From Arcuatula senhousia (Eukaryota; Mollusca; Bivalvia; Mytilida; Mytilidae), in assembly GCA_963971305.1 (NCBI GenBank), contig OZ020308.1, positions 17,145,092 through 17,209,091 of the forward strand: DNA of 64,000 bases. Reading direction: 5' to 3'. Position numbers and translations under genes: made by a program. A model generated the notes under the pieces. The model did not search any database. It was not told the DNA's origin and saw nothing but the letters and a program-made list of their open reading frames with translations. Positions 11,805-23,900 of the stretch are shown here, one piece after another. Within the stretch, counting starts at the first letter, position 1; the number at the start of each line of letters is the position of its first letter.

Positions 11805-12023
11805 AGGATTGGCCATTTTACTTGAAGGGGGCCTTGTTTTTTTTTTCTTTTTATCTGATCACAACTTTTTTTTCATTATTAACATTATTTTATATGGTAG
11901 AAATCCTTCAATCCTTCTAAATTTGTTCTTACCCTCGCATGCCAGAATATTTTTTCGCTACAAATCAGATTCACAATATTTTAGGAGGAAACCAACCCCC
12001 TCCTAGTAAAATGGTCGGTTCCT
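11805..12023. mobile_element. Palindromic MITE-like element
   Basis: Left end aggattggccattttact..ggggg matches the reverse complement of the right end (ccccctcctagtaaaatggtcggttcct). Arms are about 27 bp with a T-rich centre. No convincing target-site duplication was found. Confidence 0.6.
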
Positions 12024-14454
12024 ATGTAAAAAGGTTGACTTTACGTTTTGTAGATAGTAACTCTACATTTTTTGGTTGTTTAAAATATATACATTTGATG
12101 TGTAGAAACACAAAATTTTCAACTCCAGAAGCCTCCATCACTAAAATGGTCTTTTTGAATTAATGTATGTAAACTTCCTTTGTGGAGATTAATCAACTAA
12201 ACAATTTAAGTGACTTATTTTTTTTCTATCTTATGGTGACAAAAACATCTAAAAACATTTTTTTCTCTTTAAAGGTCAACAACCGTCAGCCTGGTCATCT
12301 GATATTGACTTAACCTAGAAATTTAAGAGCTTTTGATTTTAAAAAGTCTAACATCATTACAATTATGTTTTTGCTATGTTCTAGTCTTTGACATAAGTTG
12401 TCAAATGGTATTTTAACTCATTAGCTTCCTCTAATGATTTGCTTATAAGAAATAATCAACGGTACCAATTAAAGAACAACACTAAGAGACAGACAACACA
12501 AAACAACCGAACTGCAATCAGCAACACAAACTGAGGTGAAACGAGCGCTCCGTAAGGGTAACACATCCACCACGTACACGTTGGTAACGTTGCTAACAGT
12601 CAATTCGAAGTGTCAAATCCGGTTAAGGAGGACAGACAACATCTGTACTTATCTGAGAGGTAGAAACCCTATTATACTCTATATGAGCATATGCCATCTG
12701 TTAAACTTCTTTACAGAAGACAGTATTGAGGAACAACATAACCCTGCACTAGTAAACTTTGTATCAGACCTCTATACAAGTCAAGAAATAACAACCGGTT
12801 CTGATATGTAAATTCCGAAAGCTGGATCAGGTGGAATATTGCTACACAAGGGATAGATGATAACATCCTGCTTGTTATATTGAGCTTTGTCAAAAATCTT
12901 CTATGGCTGTGTATTTGCTCATTTGAATGCCGTTAGTCTGCTGAATAATTCCTTCCATGGTTAAAGCAATTTAAATATTTTCCTAGTGATTATAGACCAT
13001 TCTATTATTTGAATAAACCTCTGAGTATAAATGTACCCTTACAAAGTCATAGTATCTGTATATTGCCCTAGTTGACATTCCAAATCTATGTTACTGAGCC
13101 AGGAATCTTATATATGAAGTTAAAGAACAAAAGTGAACTTTAAGTGGCCTTATTAAGGAGGATCCCCCTCTTGTTAATATTAAATTTTGGTGCAGATTTC
13201 AGCAAAATAAGCCCCCAACCACCCCTTTCAACCCCAGGTAGATATTCTTATGTCTAAGACATATAAATGCATACTTTTGGGCCACTTAACACATCTATCA
13301 GTGATAAAGATTTTTAATCTGTTTATCAAAGAAAGAGATGACTTTTTCAAATTTTCAACAGACGACTTTTCTTGTGCCTATCTTAAGCAGTAAAAGAAGT
13401 ATTGTTTGATGCCCTAATATTGCTAGTAACACTATATAAGTTATATATGGGTGTTGAACATGAAAAGGACAGGGTGCATTTTAGCAATGACAAAATAGAC
13501 CAAACAAATATCTGTAATAAAATAGCAATGTTTATTATCTATAACAAAAGTTTCATACATTCAATGACAAAATAAATCTAATTGCACATAGGTTAAGCAC
13601 CAAAAGTATGGTCATGTTAAAACACACTCTTAATAGCATTAACTACAGAACAGTAGGGTAGTATCAACACAATGTATTTAGGTAAGGGACTCAAATAAGA
13701 CTTAAATTCTTATCATTGGTGATACAGGGATCTAAAACCAAATGAAAACAAATTAAATGCTTTGCCCACCAACAAAGTAAGATAGATGGGTTCAATCTTA
13801 GTTCTGTGGCCTAAACTGGCATGACCAAATGTTGAAGTTGTAGCTACACAATGATTCCAAAACAAATCGATGCATCAAGAGTATTGAAGGAAAATAAGAA
13901 TTTGATTTCAGTAAGTTTACCAAAAATATAATACTTTCCATTTTGTGAACAATTTAAAAAGGATTGAACAAATACTTTACATTTATAAGGCTTTAAAAAA
14001 GTATTCAAGGCAATTTTCTAGAATTACAGATTCAATTATAGAACAGCATTTTAAAGATCTGTGGACAATTATAAAAAATTATTGATATGAATTTAAGGGG
14101 CTACTGATCTTGATTCTTGAAGTTGAATAATCATCTTATGAGTGTGGATCTTTTTACAAGGTGGTCAGGTTAATACTACAAAAGCAAAAGAAACTTGAAA
14201 AAAAAAAATGAATGGTTAAACAATCTAAGATTTGTGTGAAAATGCCTCATTTAGCAAACACAATTTTTTTCTTTCAATTCACTTTTGCTAAAAATATTAT
14301 AAAATGTTCTCAAAATGTACTCCTGACTATAATCGTAACACAGTTTACAAAGTTATCGAAAGTGATTGATTGACAGTTGATCGCTGATCAGTGCTCTGTG
14401 TACAATATGACAGCCATAACTACATAACTTTCACAACAATGGCATTATCTCACC
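12024..14454. other. Intergenic DNA between the FAD oxidase and Slingshot
   Basis: AT-rich. 12480-12660 is locally more GC-rich (agcgctccgtaagggtaac) and may be an unidentified repeat. The remainder shows no gene. The 3' untranslated region of the minus-strand Slingshot gene may reach part of it, but I cannot place its end. Confidence 0.4.
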
Positions 14455-14705
14455 TGCATCTTCAAATATTCCATGAACAGGAAGAAGATGAATTATGCCT
14501 TACATGTATAAAACTGCTTTTTACAACATTGTGCTACATGTATAGGAGGAAGCTACATGTACATGCCAAATATCAAGAGGCTGTGACATGTAGTTTGCTA
14601 AACTGTTACAGAAATTTTTAAGATGCCACAAGATGCCACATGATGACAGTTACAAAGTGAATCCTATATGTCACTTAATTTGCAAAAAGTTGCAGCCAAC
14701 ATAAA
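14455..14705 (+). repeat. Dispersed repeat family, copy 1
   Basis: gaacaggaagaagatgaatta, ctacatg.ccaaatatcaagaggctgtgac and cctatatgtcactt..gcaaaaagttgca occur in this order. The same series is at 21000-21232 and 36690-36912. The copies are diverged and non-coding. Confidence 0.7.
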
Positions 14706-15759
14706 ATACAAAATAAAAAAAATAGTTACAGATGTACAATATTCATACAATATTTTATGTTGATATACTAAATGTTTATATAAGTATTTATTGCAGCTTA
14801 AAAATTGAGAAATTATTTATATTACAAAAGGTTTGTTATAAAATTGTAATAAATAGCAATAAAATGTTCGATAAATACCCATTTTATTACAGATATATAT
14901 GATATTTTTGTATTTTTGAGATATGTGAAGAGTTTGATTATTCTACAAGAACATTGGAAATCATAGGCTATGGACACTTTTGTCCTTAAAGCTATTTTGA
15001 AAGTGTCTGTTAATAGACAAAATTGATGTTCAATGAATCAATACAGAAAAATTGAAATTTAAAATGTTTTTAAATGTTCCTCAATTAACTTAAAATTTCA
15101 TTTTTTCTTATGCAAGTCTGGTCAAAAATACTAAATGGTATTTATGTTTTTGGTTTTTATTTCCTTTTAAAGTGAGATCTGAAAAAAAACCCATTATAAT
15201 TGATTAATTTTGTACATGTACGTTAAAAGATTCTGAACATGAAGGTCCTACTGGACTATATGGCTTAAATGCAAAGGGACCACTTATCAAATGCATAACT
15301 TATTGAGCACTGATTTGTAAAAGGACACCTTTTCTGGGCATTCCATTAAGCCAAAATGATACTCAAATTAACTTCAATATAACACATTAAAGTTCATTTT
15401 ATATTGATGGCTTCAATTTCATACAGTACACTGGAAATGGTTCAACAAATCAAGCTCTGTCTGCTCTCGCACCTTAAAAATTTTGCAATTAAATCTAGCA
15501 AAATATAACAAATCGGCTAAAAAATTAAAATCTCTGACAAAATATATATCACTCAGCAAAGGAAAATTATCACAGCTTTCAATTGTATAGAATTCATTTT
15601 TAGAAATGATGCAATGAGATTTTTTTTAGTAACGGACACAAAATTGCTTCCATCAACATACAAATTTTTTTAAAAAGACATTTTTTTATCACCCTCTATT
15701 TTCAATTCACAAAATTCTTAACAGGCATTTTTTATACTGTAAAATAAAAGAAGAACTTA

Positions 15760-16005
15760 GGGAGTGACCATTTGATTTTTATGGTAGGGCTATGGATAAT
15801 CTTATTATTCTGCCTTTTTATTTCTAAATTGGGGCCTGGATTGTTTTTTTTTTTTAAATTAACCATAAATGTTTCAGCAAAAAACTTCATCCTGCCCTTT
15901 TTAATATTTCAATGCTCCATTTTGCCTTTTAATTTCCCGATTTTTGGCATCTGATCCTGCCTTTTTATTTCCATAGCCCCCCCTAAAAATCAAATGGTTG
16001 CTCCC
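15760..16005. mobile_element. TIR MITE (246 bp) with TTA target duplication
   Basis: Left end gggagtgaccatttgatttt and right end, reversed, gggagcaaccatttgatttt; the matching arms extend to ggctatgg. TTA flanks both sides (15757-15759 and 16006-16008), as expected of PIF/Harbinger-type elements (inference). It lies about 550 bp past the Slingshot stop codon and carries minus-strand AATAAA hexamers (for example 15964-15969) that could end that transcript. Confidence 0.8.
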
Positions 16006-16552
16006 TTATATTGTCTTACAATGTATATATTATACTTATAAATCTGGGCTGCACTTTTTATACATTTTCAGTACATGTATCTTAGTACATTAACAGTTTG
16101 ATCGATTGCATCATTCCTATAAATAGATACAAGAATAAAATCTCATGACTGGCAACTCAATGTACAGCATCTATATTGGAACATGTGGAATGCTTTATCT
16201 CAAAACAACAACAAAGATCATAGAAATTGTATCCATCTAAATCTTATTCTAATTGACACCTTTTTTAAATAGAATTAAAGGCCAATAAATATTATTTACA
16301 GGATAAAAACAAATTACAAAACTTCTAGAAAAGTTTCGCTATTAATGTCATGGTATTTAAATGCTATAGCATTGGAATGTTTCAAATAGGTCAGAAAAGG
16401 AAAGAAAATAAGCCAAAATAACAATTTTGATGCAAGGAAAGAATTTTTTTTAAAAACATTTGGCATTATTTTTTTTAAAATGTGGTTTTACAAACCTAGT
16501 AAAACCAAGGAGACAAGATGGATTCAAATTCTATGATTTTCATTCAACAAAA

Positions 16553-17970
16553 TTACATAGTACTATAAAATTTCCTACGATATTCCAACTTAGTTAATGG
16601 ATGGGATCTTCCCTGTAATCTTCGTACCCTCCTGCCTTCTAGAGAGAATCCTGATGAGCTTTCTTCCTGATTAGGTGTAAACATGTTCAGACCTGGAGCG
16701 GCTGAATTTCTGCGGACAATTTCCACTGATTTGGGACGAAGTTTGTAATCGCTTGTCCTTTTCAACTGATTTTTAACAGTGCGTAGAATAGCACAGTCTT
16801 CGTTCTTATCCTCATCGTCAGAATTTTTGTTTTCAATGTCCTTTTCAGATTTCAGATTTTCCAATGAATTTTTCAGAGATTCGCTTGAGTTGTCTTCCTT
16901 TATACCTGGTAGATGAGTTGTGTTTCCTTGACAACTTAGTGAACAGTTGCCATGACTACCAGATAGTCCTTGGTTGCCTTGACTACCACCTTGTTGATAT
17001 ATTCCTAATAATTTTTTTACTCCTGCATTTTTTTCTCCAGTGTTTTCATTCCCTTCATCTAAGTCAATTGGATGTTTCATTTTCAAATGTCCAGTAAACT
17101 CTTTTGAAATGTTTGGTGGACTTTTACTGATTGGACTTTCTTTGAGAGTGGGACTACCCCTGATGGGAGACGGACTAGAGTCACTTGATTTGTTAAGCGG
17201 CAAGAAATCTTTCTTGCCTGATGGTGTTGTAAACCCTGGTGAACTAAGTGAGTGAGTTAATGACTTTTTAGCAGGGGGCTCAGGAGAACTTGCTTTCTTT
17301 TGCTCACTCGGAGAACTCCGTCTCCAAGATTTTTTCCTTTCTTGACTTTCTTTGTCAATAATTATGATTTCTTTTTTCTTATTGACTTGTTTTGTTTTTC
17401 TTTCAATGTTTTTAACAAAGTGTCTGACTAGACCAGATCCCAATTGGGCCTCTTCTTCTGTAAAGTCCTCCACTTCAGATTTGGCTGGACTATTCAATAT
17501 GGCTGAACCTATCTCTCTTATAAGCTCCAAGGTAGCAGCATCAAAGCGAGGCTCTGGCCTCCTTTTGAGTTTAGGCGTGCTGCTTATAGGTTCTTCTTCC
17601 TTTGTTTTAGCAATGGCCTTTTCAAAACTTTCTTTCGCTTTGCTAAATTCTGGAATGTGTTCCTCAATCGAGTCACTTTCACCCAAACACTCATCACATG
17701 CAGTGTCCTTCAAAACATTACTTTCTGTTTTTTCTAATGTAGATTTCTCCATCTTAGGAGAACTAGGTGTCTGTGGATTCTCACCCTTTGTAGCACAAGT
17801 AGATTTCTCAATTTGCGGAGCGCTGGTTGTTAATAGATTGTCATCCTTCCTGAAAACTTTATTTTCTGTCGGGGTAACTGGATTAGAAGTGCTACTTTCT
17901 GAATTCCTATGGGATCTTGTTCCATGTTCATGCTCAGAAGACAGCCTTTCCCTATTCATGAGTTCTATTC
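16553..17970 (-). CDS. Slingshot last exon: disordered tail and conserved C-terminus
   Basis: Encodes about 472 residues, Ser/Lys/Glu-rich, with SPxK-type clusters (SSPEPPAKK, TLKESPISKSPP), a Gly/Gln patch (YQQGGSQGNQG), NQLKRTSDYK, SVEIVRRNSAAPG, and the terminal HPLTKL..FYSTM that matches vertebrate SSH ends (HPL..FYNTM). The acceptor is at 17971 (TTTTTTGTAG) and the stop TAA at 16553-16555. An LKR motif is present; LKR and LHK motifs have been linked to F-actin binding in human SSH1 (recalled). Long open frames on the opposite strand here are antisense shadows. Confidence 0.93.
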
Positions 17971-20900
17971 CTACAAAAAAAAAACATTTTGAAACATTTA
18001 GTTTTTGTGGATGCTGTGTCAGACTACTTTGCCACCCAGGCCCTTTTATAAACTTATGAAATACATAGCTGTGTATTTCAGCTTGTATGTAAGTTTAGCT
18101 GACTTGCTATTGAAATAAATAATTCAATCTATTTCCCTTGATGTTAGAAATTCCAAAATCATCTTGATGATGTTAAAGGAGCTAAATATTAATTTTTTTA
18201 AAACTTATTGCTAAATGAAATGAATATAAAAATAACACTGCATTGAATTCTAATTTCTGTGGTTGACTGACATCCCGAAAACCATGAAAATTTATATCCC
18301 ACAAAAATTAATGGAATTACAGTAGATTTAAATGTTAATAATTTGTAGCATATATAAAATTATAAATGCCTTCTTTTGTAACATTCTATTTATTGAGATA
18401 TGAAAATTATAAATGCCTTCTTTCGTAACATTCTGTTTAATGAGATACGAAAATTATAAATTGTCTTCTTTTGTAACATTCTGTTTAATGAGATATGTAA
18501 CATGCACCATCAATAACTTAAACATTTCAGTGACTGTTGTATATTGAAGCATTCCTAATCATGTGGACAATACATTGTTTGGTGTAGTTGGAACTTTATC
18601 ATGTTTGCTTTTTTATATAAGTGTCAGAAACAAAAACCTTAATAAAATAAAGAAATCTTTTCATGCAAAACAAAATCAACAAAGTCTTCTTATGGATATG
18701 AACAATTTTATGCTTACCAAATTTAAGATCTAACGGTAAATAATAATGCATATAAAAGATTTGGTTTTATTCTAAATTGGAGGACATCATTAAAGTGGTG
18801 GAAGATGAAATCTGTCTGCATGCAACATCAGTATGTTTTCAATTTTAAAATAAAATTTCCAAACTGTTTTAAAGTTCTAGAAATGGGTAGGTGCAAAGTT
18901 ATCCCATGTGGACAAGGTCCTCTGATAAATACTTTTTCTCATTGTAAATTGTTTCTCAGCATGTTTTTGTTAAGAGCGCTGACTAATAGATTCTACAAAT
19001 ATAAAACCAAATATTTGAATTATTTCTTCATCATGTTAAATTGTAAGATTTCAATCAAAGTTGAAAATTTAATCTTAATCCACATTCTTCTAAGGGAGAG
19101 ATGAAAATTTATTTTAACCTACCCATGGTTTGCTTTTTAACAATGCCTTTCTCTAACGATACTTCCTCCCCCAGAAACTTATAAACAGCTTTATCGGCTT
19201 CATCCATGCTAACATCTGTATCCGGAGTCTCTGGCTCACAGTCAACTCTCTCTGAATCTAGCTTATCACCATGGGAGGTAAGATTGTCACCTTTTTCTAA
19301 GTTTTCTGCATTTTGAAATACAGAGTCGTTGGCTGGAAATTCCAGTGATGATACATCTTTTGATGGGCTTGCCTCACATAATATAGACGATGAGGGGGAT
19401 AAGATTGGCGTAATTGTCTTCCGTCTTTCTGAGTTACGTTTACTTTTCCTTGGAGTGTCACGATCTGTTTTAAGACTGGAGGATCGACAAAGAGCTGTGT
19501 GAGATGATGCCCCATCTGTCCCATCTGTCAGTCTGTAAAATAAAATATCTAATCATTTATCTTTATTCTGAAAGAATTATCTATAGTTTATTTTCAATCC
19601 AGGGGCCAATTGAAAAACAGCGAGCAGCGTTTTGGTCACATTGAAGGCTGCTGGCTGTTTTACATTGTGGATATTTAAATTTACGTTTATAATGTAGGTT
19701 GTGTCGCGTACACTTATTCCACATCTCATTTTCTTCTATAATTTATATGTATTGCATTCCAAGCTGGGACTGTGTAGAACTTAGTTTTTACAGAGGCAAG
19801 TTAAGTTTTACTAGCAACACGATTCTTAAATGGAAACTGGTTAGTATATTTTGATATGTTTGCCATCATTGCAGTTGGCCCATGATGAAAAAATAATGTA
19901 TATGATTCTAACCAAACCCATAAAATGTCAAAGAAAGGCCCCTGAAAGAACATCTAACATAAAGACAAAAAACACAAACATCAGCTTTGACAGAGATTCC
20001 TGGATAAGAACAGGCATGGTTAATGTTACCTGTTTTTCTCTTCTATCTCCTGTGTAGTTCTACGAACAATGCCAGGAGGGAGATGTATATCTTCTATTTC
20101 ATACACAGAAGTAGGACGTTTATTTGGCTCTATCTTCTCCTCTGACCCCTGTAAAGTATTATTGTCCATAGTATCTACAACAGTCTCAGTGACTGTAGCA
20201 CCATCAATTGTATGAACCCAATTTTGCTCAGTCATATTTACATTGCCATTTCCATTGTCTAATTCATCATATTTAGATGAGGAATCCGCCCTCGGCATGG
20301 AATTATTGCACACATTGTCATCCTCTACTTTGCTCCTTTGAGTGTCCTCCAACTTAGAATTAAGCAATCCATCTTTAATAAGGCTGCATTGATCATCTTT
20401 TGATTTACCTTCAATGTCTAGCTTTGTCTTTTTGACAGTACCTGCACTCCATGGAATATTTTCTTTTAAATAATGCTGATGAACACCATAGTCTGCAGGA
20501 CTAGTTATAGAAATAGAAGGCAACTCTATGTCACTTTCAATCTTTTCAATGTCAAGGTCACATTCAGCCATTTTGGCTGTGGAATTCTTTTCTTCTAAGG
20601 TAGATTTAGTACCCCTTTCTGTAGAACTCTTTGTTATTGAAGGTAAAGTAATGTATTCATTGTCATCTGCTTCACCCTCACTTTCATCTGAAGTCTCAGA
20701 ATCATCGTCTATTTCGATATCCAGACCACCAGTAGCGCCCTCTGGCTTAGGAGAGGGTAGATCTGGGTATATTTCCTCATTAGAATCAGCACTTCTAGAA
20801 CTGCTGGCTATCTCATCAAAATCATTAGAACAGGTATCTGGAAAAAGTTTAGAACTGTGTGAGATCATTATTTACATGTACTATTAGTTGCAGATTCATT

Positions 20901-23900
20901 GACTTATTCATGGCAAGTATCGATCTATCTATCTGATGTGAGAATATACAATAAGTTCAATTATGAATATTCAACTAGAATGGTGGTCTTCCTGCGTCTA
21001 AAAATATTCGGTAAACAGGAAGTAGATGAATTACGGGCATAAAATTGCTTTACACCTTAAAGTACTATAGAAGCTACATGCCAATTATCAAGAGGCTTTG
21101 ACATGTAGGTGCCCGCATAAATGGGACAAAAAAAATTATCGACGCTTCAGGACGACAACCCAATACAACGGATAGTGTCAAAGTAATCCCTATATGTCAT
21201 TTGCAAAATGTTGCAAGCGACATAAAAATAGTTAAGATTTTTCTCTTAATCAATTCATCTATTACATGAATAAACTAGAAAAACTGTGAGCCGCAGCTCA
21301 CAAATAAATACCCACCCCCCCAAAAAAATTAATCAGATAAAATTTAGAATAGGAGATGCACATCTTAATAATGTCACAAAGATTGTGTGTAGGTTTCATG
21401 AAAATCCATCAAAGGGTTTAGGAGGAGTTGCAGATAAGAGATGGATGGACACCCCCCATGTAGTCGAATGGCTGAGTCCATGTATTGCTATGGGAAACCC
21501 CAAAATCATTCTGATCAAACTTTCAAATAGTAGGTGCACATCTATATTATGTTACAAAGATTGTGTTAAAGTTTCATGACAATCCATCAAGGGGTTTAGG
21601 ATGAGTTGTGGATAAGAGATGGGTACCCCCATGTAGTCGAATGGCTAAGTCCATGTTTTGCTATGGGAAACCCCAAAAATCATTCTGATCAAATTTTAAA
21701 ATAGTAGATGCACATCTAAATTTTGTCACAACAATTGTGTGTAAGTTTCATGAAAATCCATAAAGGGGTTTATAAGAGATGGGTACCCCCATGTAGTCGA
21801 ATGGCTAAGTCCATGTTTTGCTATGGGAAACCCCAAACACCATTCTGATCAAATTTTAAAATAGTAAGTGCACATCTACATTATGTCACAACAATTGTGT
21901 GTAAGTTTCATGAAAATCCATCAAGGGGTTTAGGAGGAGTTGCGGATAAGAGATGGGTACCCCGAAGTGTAACGGAAGGACGGACACCCCTATCACTATA
22001 TACCCCCCACTTTTGAGGGGTGTATAATAAAATTAACCTGTTGAGTCTTTCAAGAAAACATCATTGTAACTATCAAAGTCTTTCGCCCAGAGTTCAGGGG
22101 TCATCTCTAAAAAAGAACTGGTTGCCATGGATTCACTTTCCTTGTCTGATTCTTTTATTTTCTCTGACATATTTAGTTCTGATCTTTGTTTGAAAATATG
22201 TCGCTGGTTACTGAAAATAAGATGTAGAGAAAATGAATTAAAATTATAAACAAGTATGATTTATATTCAATTCAAAGTTTATTCTAACCAAAGAAATGCA
22301 CTAGACAGTTTTCTACGGCATTGTAATTCTGATCCAGAGCTAGTAGCTTTGATGTGGTTCAGGATCTTATATCCTTTATGCCACATCATTCCCAAAACTT
22401 ATTAAACTTCTATTTCAACAAAGTTTTTATGTCTTTACAAAAGCATAAAGTTTAAAATCATTCTGATTACGTTCACTCAAGTCTTCTATCATGTATTTGT
22501 ACTCATTTTAATGATGGATTTGTCAAAATAATCCATCCTGTATCCAAGTCTTCAAAATAAGATTTTACCTATTAATAAAATATTTTGTATGCAATCGCAA
22601 TATTTTTGTTCTATTTTTCACTTGATTTTTGTCCTGCTATTAAAGACTCACCTAGCACTTAGTATTCCTTCGTATATTTCAAGCTGATGCCAGAAAGATT
22701 TATTAGGCATGATACAGTTTCTTTTAGACTTGACAAAATCATAGGCTTCCTGTCGTGACATATTATACTCCTTCATAAGGTATGCTATCACCTGTAATTT
22801 GAAATGGTATTTATGCATGAAAATCATTCTATGAAAATTTTAATTTTGACAAAATTATGAGCATATACTTGTAATATCAGAACTCATTATTTCTTTATTT
22901 AATGGAAATATTTGCACACAAAACTTTTGAAAATACTGGAAACATACTTATTTTCACAGATTCTGGGTCGGCATTTTTTGCGGAATGAAATAATAGGTAT
23001 GATATGAATAGAATAATGAGCATGATATGGAAAATTAAGTATCATTGAACTTTGATAAATTGTAAATTCACAAAAATAAATATGTTTTAAGTATTCATAT
23101 AATTTTTATCGAAAGTTTGCTTGTTACATTTAGATTCAACAACAGTTACATGTATATATTGTTAAGTTGCAATACCAGGGCTTTTAAATTTCATAATAGT
23201 CAACAAAATTGTTGTTATTTGACCACATAACACCCGGGAGCTGCTTACCCTGCATGAGCACAGAGTTCACGTTAATCTTTATAATAGTTGTCACTGCTGA
23301 TTGCAGTGCCATTATGTTTTGTGGTTTATTTATGTGTTCTTTAATTCTTCAGTGTCGTCTTATTGTGTCTGTTTTATAGACTTGAGATTTGAATGTCCCT
23401 GACATATTTTTTCACCTTTACAAGCTTAAGTGTAGTATGTATAATAAGACCTTGTCAGAGTCAATAAGAATACTCACTGTACAAGCAGATCTGCTAATCC
23501 CCATTTTACAGTGCACTAAAATCTTGGACTTTTTCTCTCTGTAATAGAAAGATATATAGGTGTGATAAAAAATTATTCTACCTTAAATGTTTGATTAGTT
23601 TTTTTCATGTATGTGGGTCACATAGAGCCATAAAGCTTGGTGGAGGGGTGAAGCATCATAGTGAAATGCCCAGTAGAGTTAGAAAAGTTCGACATTGCAT
23701 TGGTGATACTTGCAAATTTAATGCAAAAATTTGATTTTGCTCACTTTAAATACATATGACAGACATTAGAACCAGGAATTTAAGAATCTACGAACTGACC
23801 CTTTTTCATCAAACCAGGAAAATTGGTACCCAAGAAAATAAATTAATTCACAATATGTTCTTGGTATGTTAGACTTTTTTTCCCTCACCTGACTTTGGAG

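Noticed and set aside
11680..12163. Overlapping plus-strand frames of 74-108 codons
   Set aside because: T-rich frames across a palindromic MITE; no coding character.
17352..18059. 235-codon plus-strand frame
   Set aside because: Antisense to the Slingshot last exon; the minus strand has the conserved end and matching splice phases.
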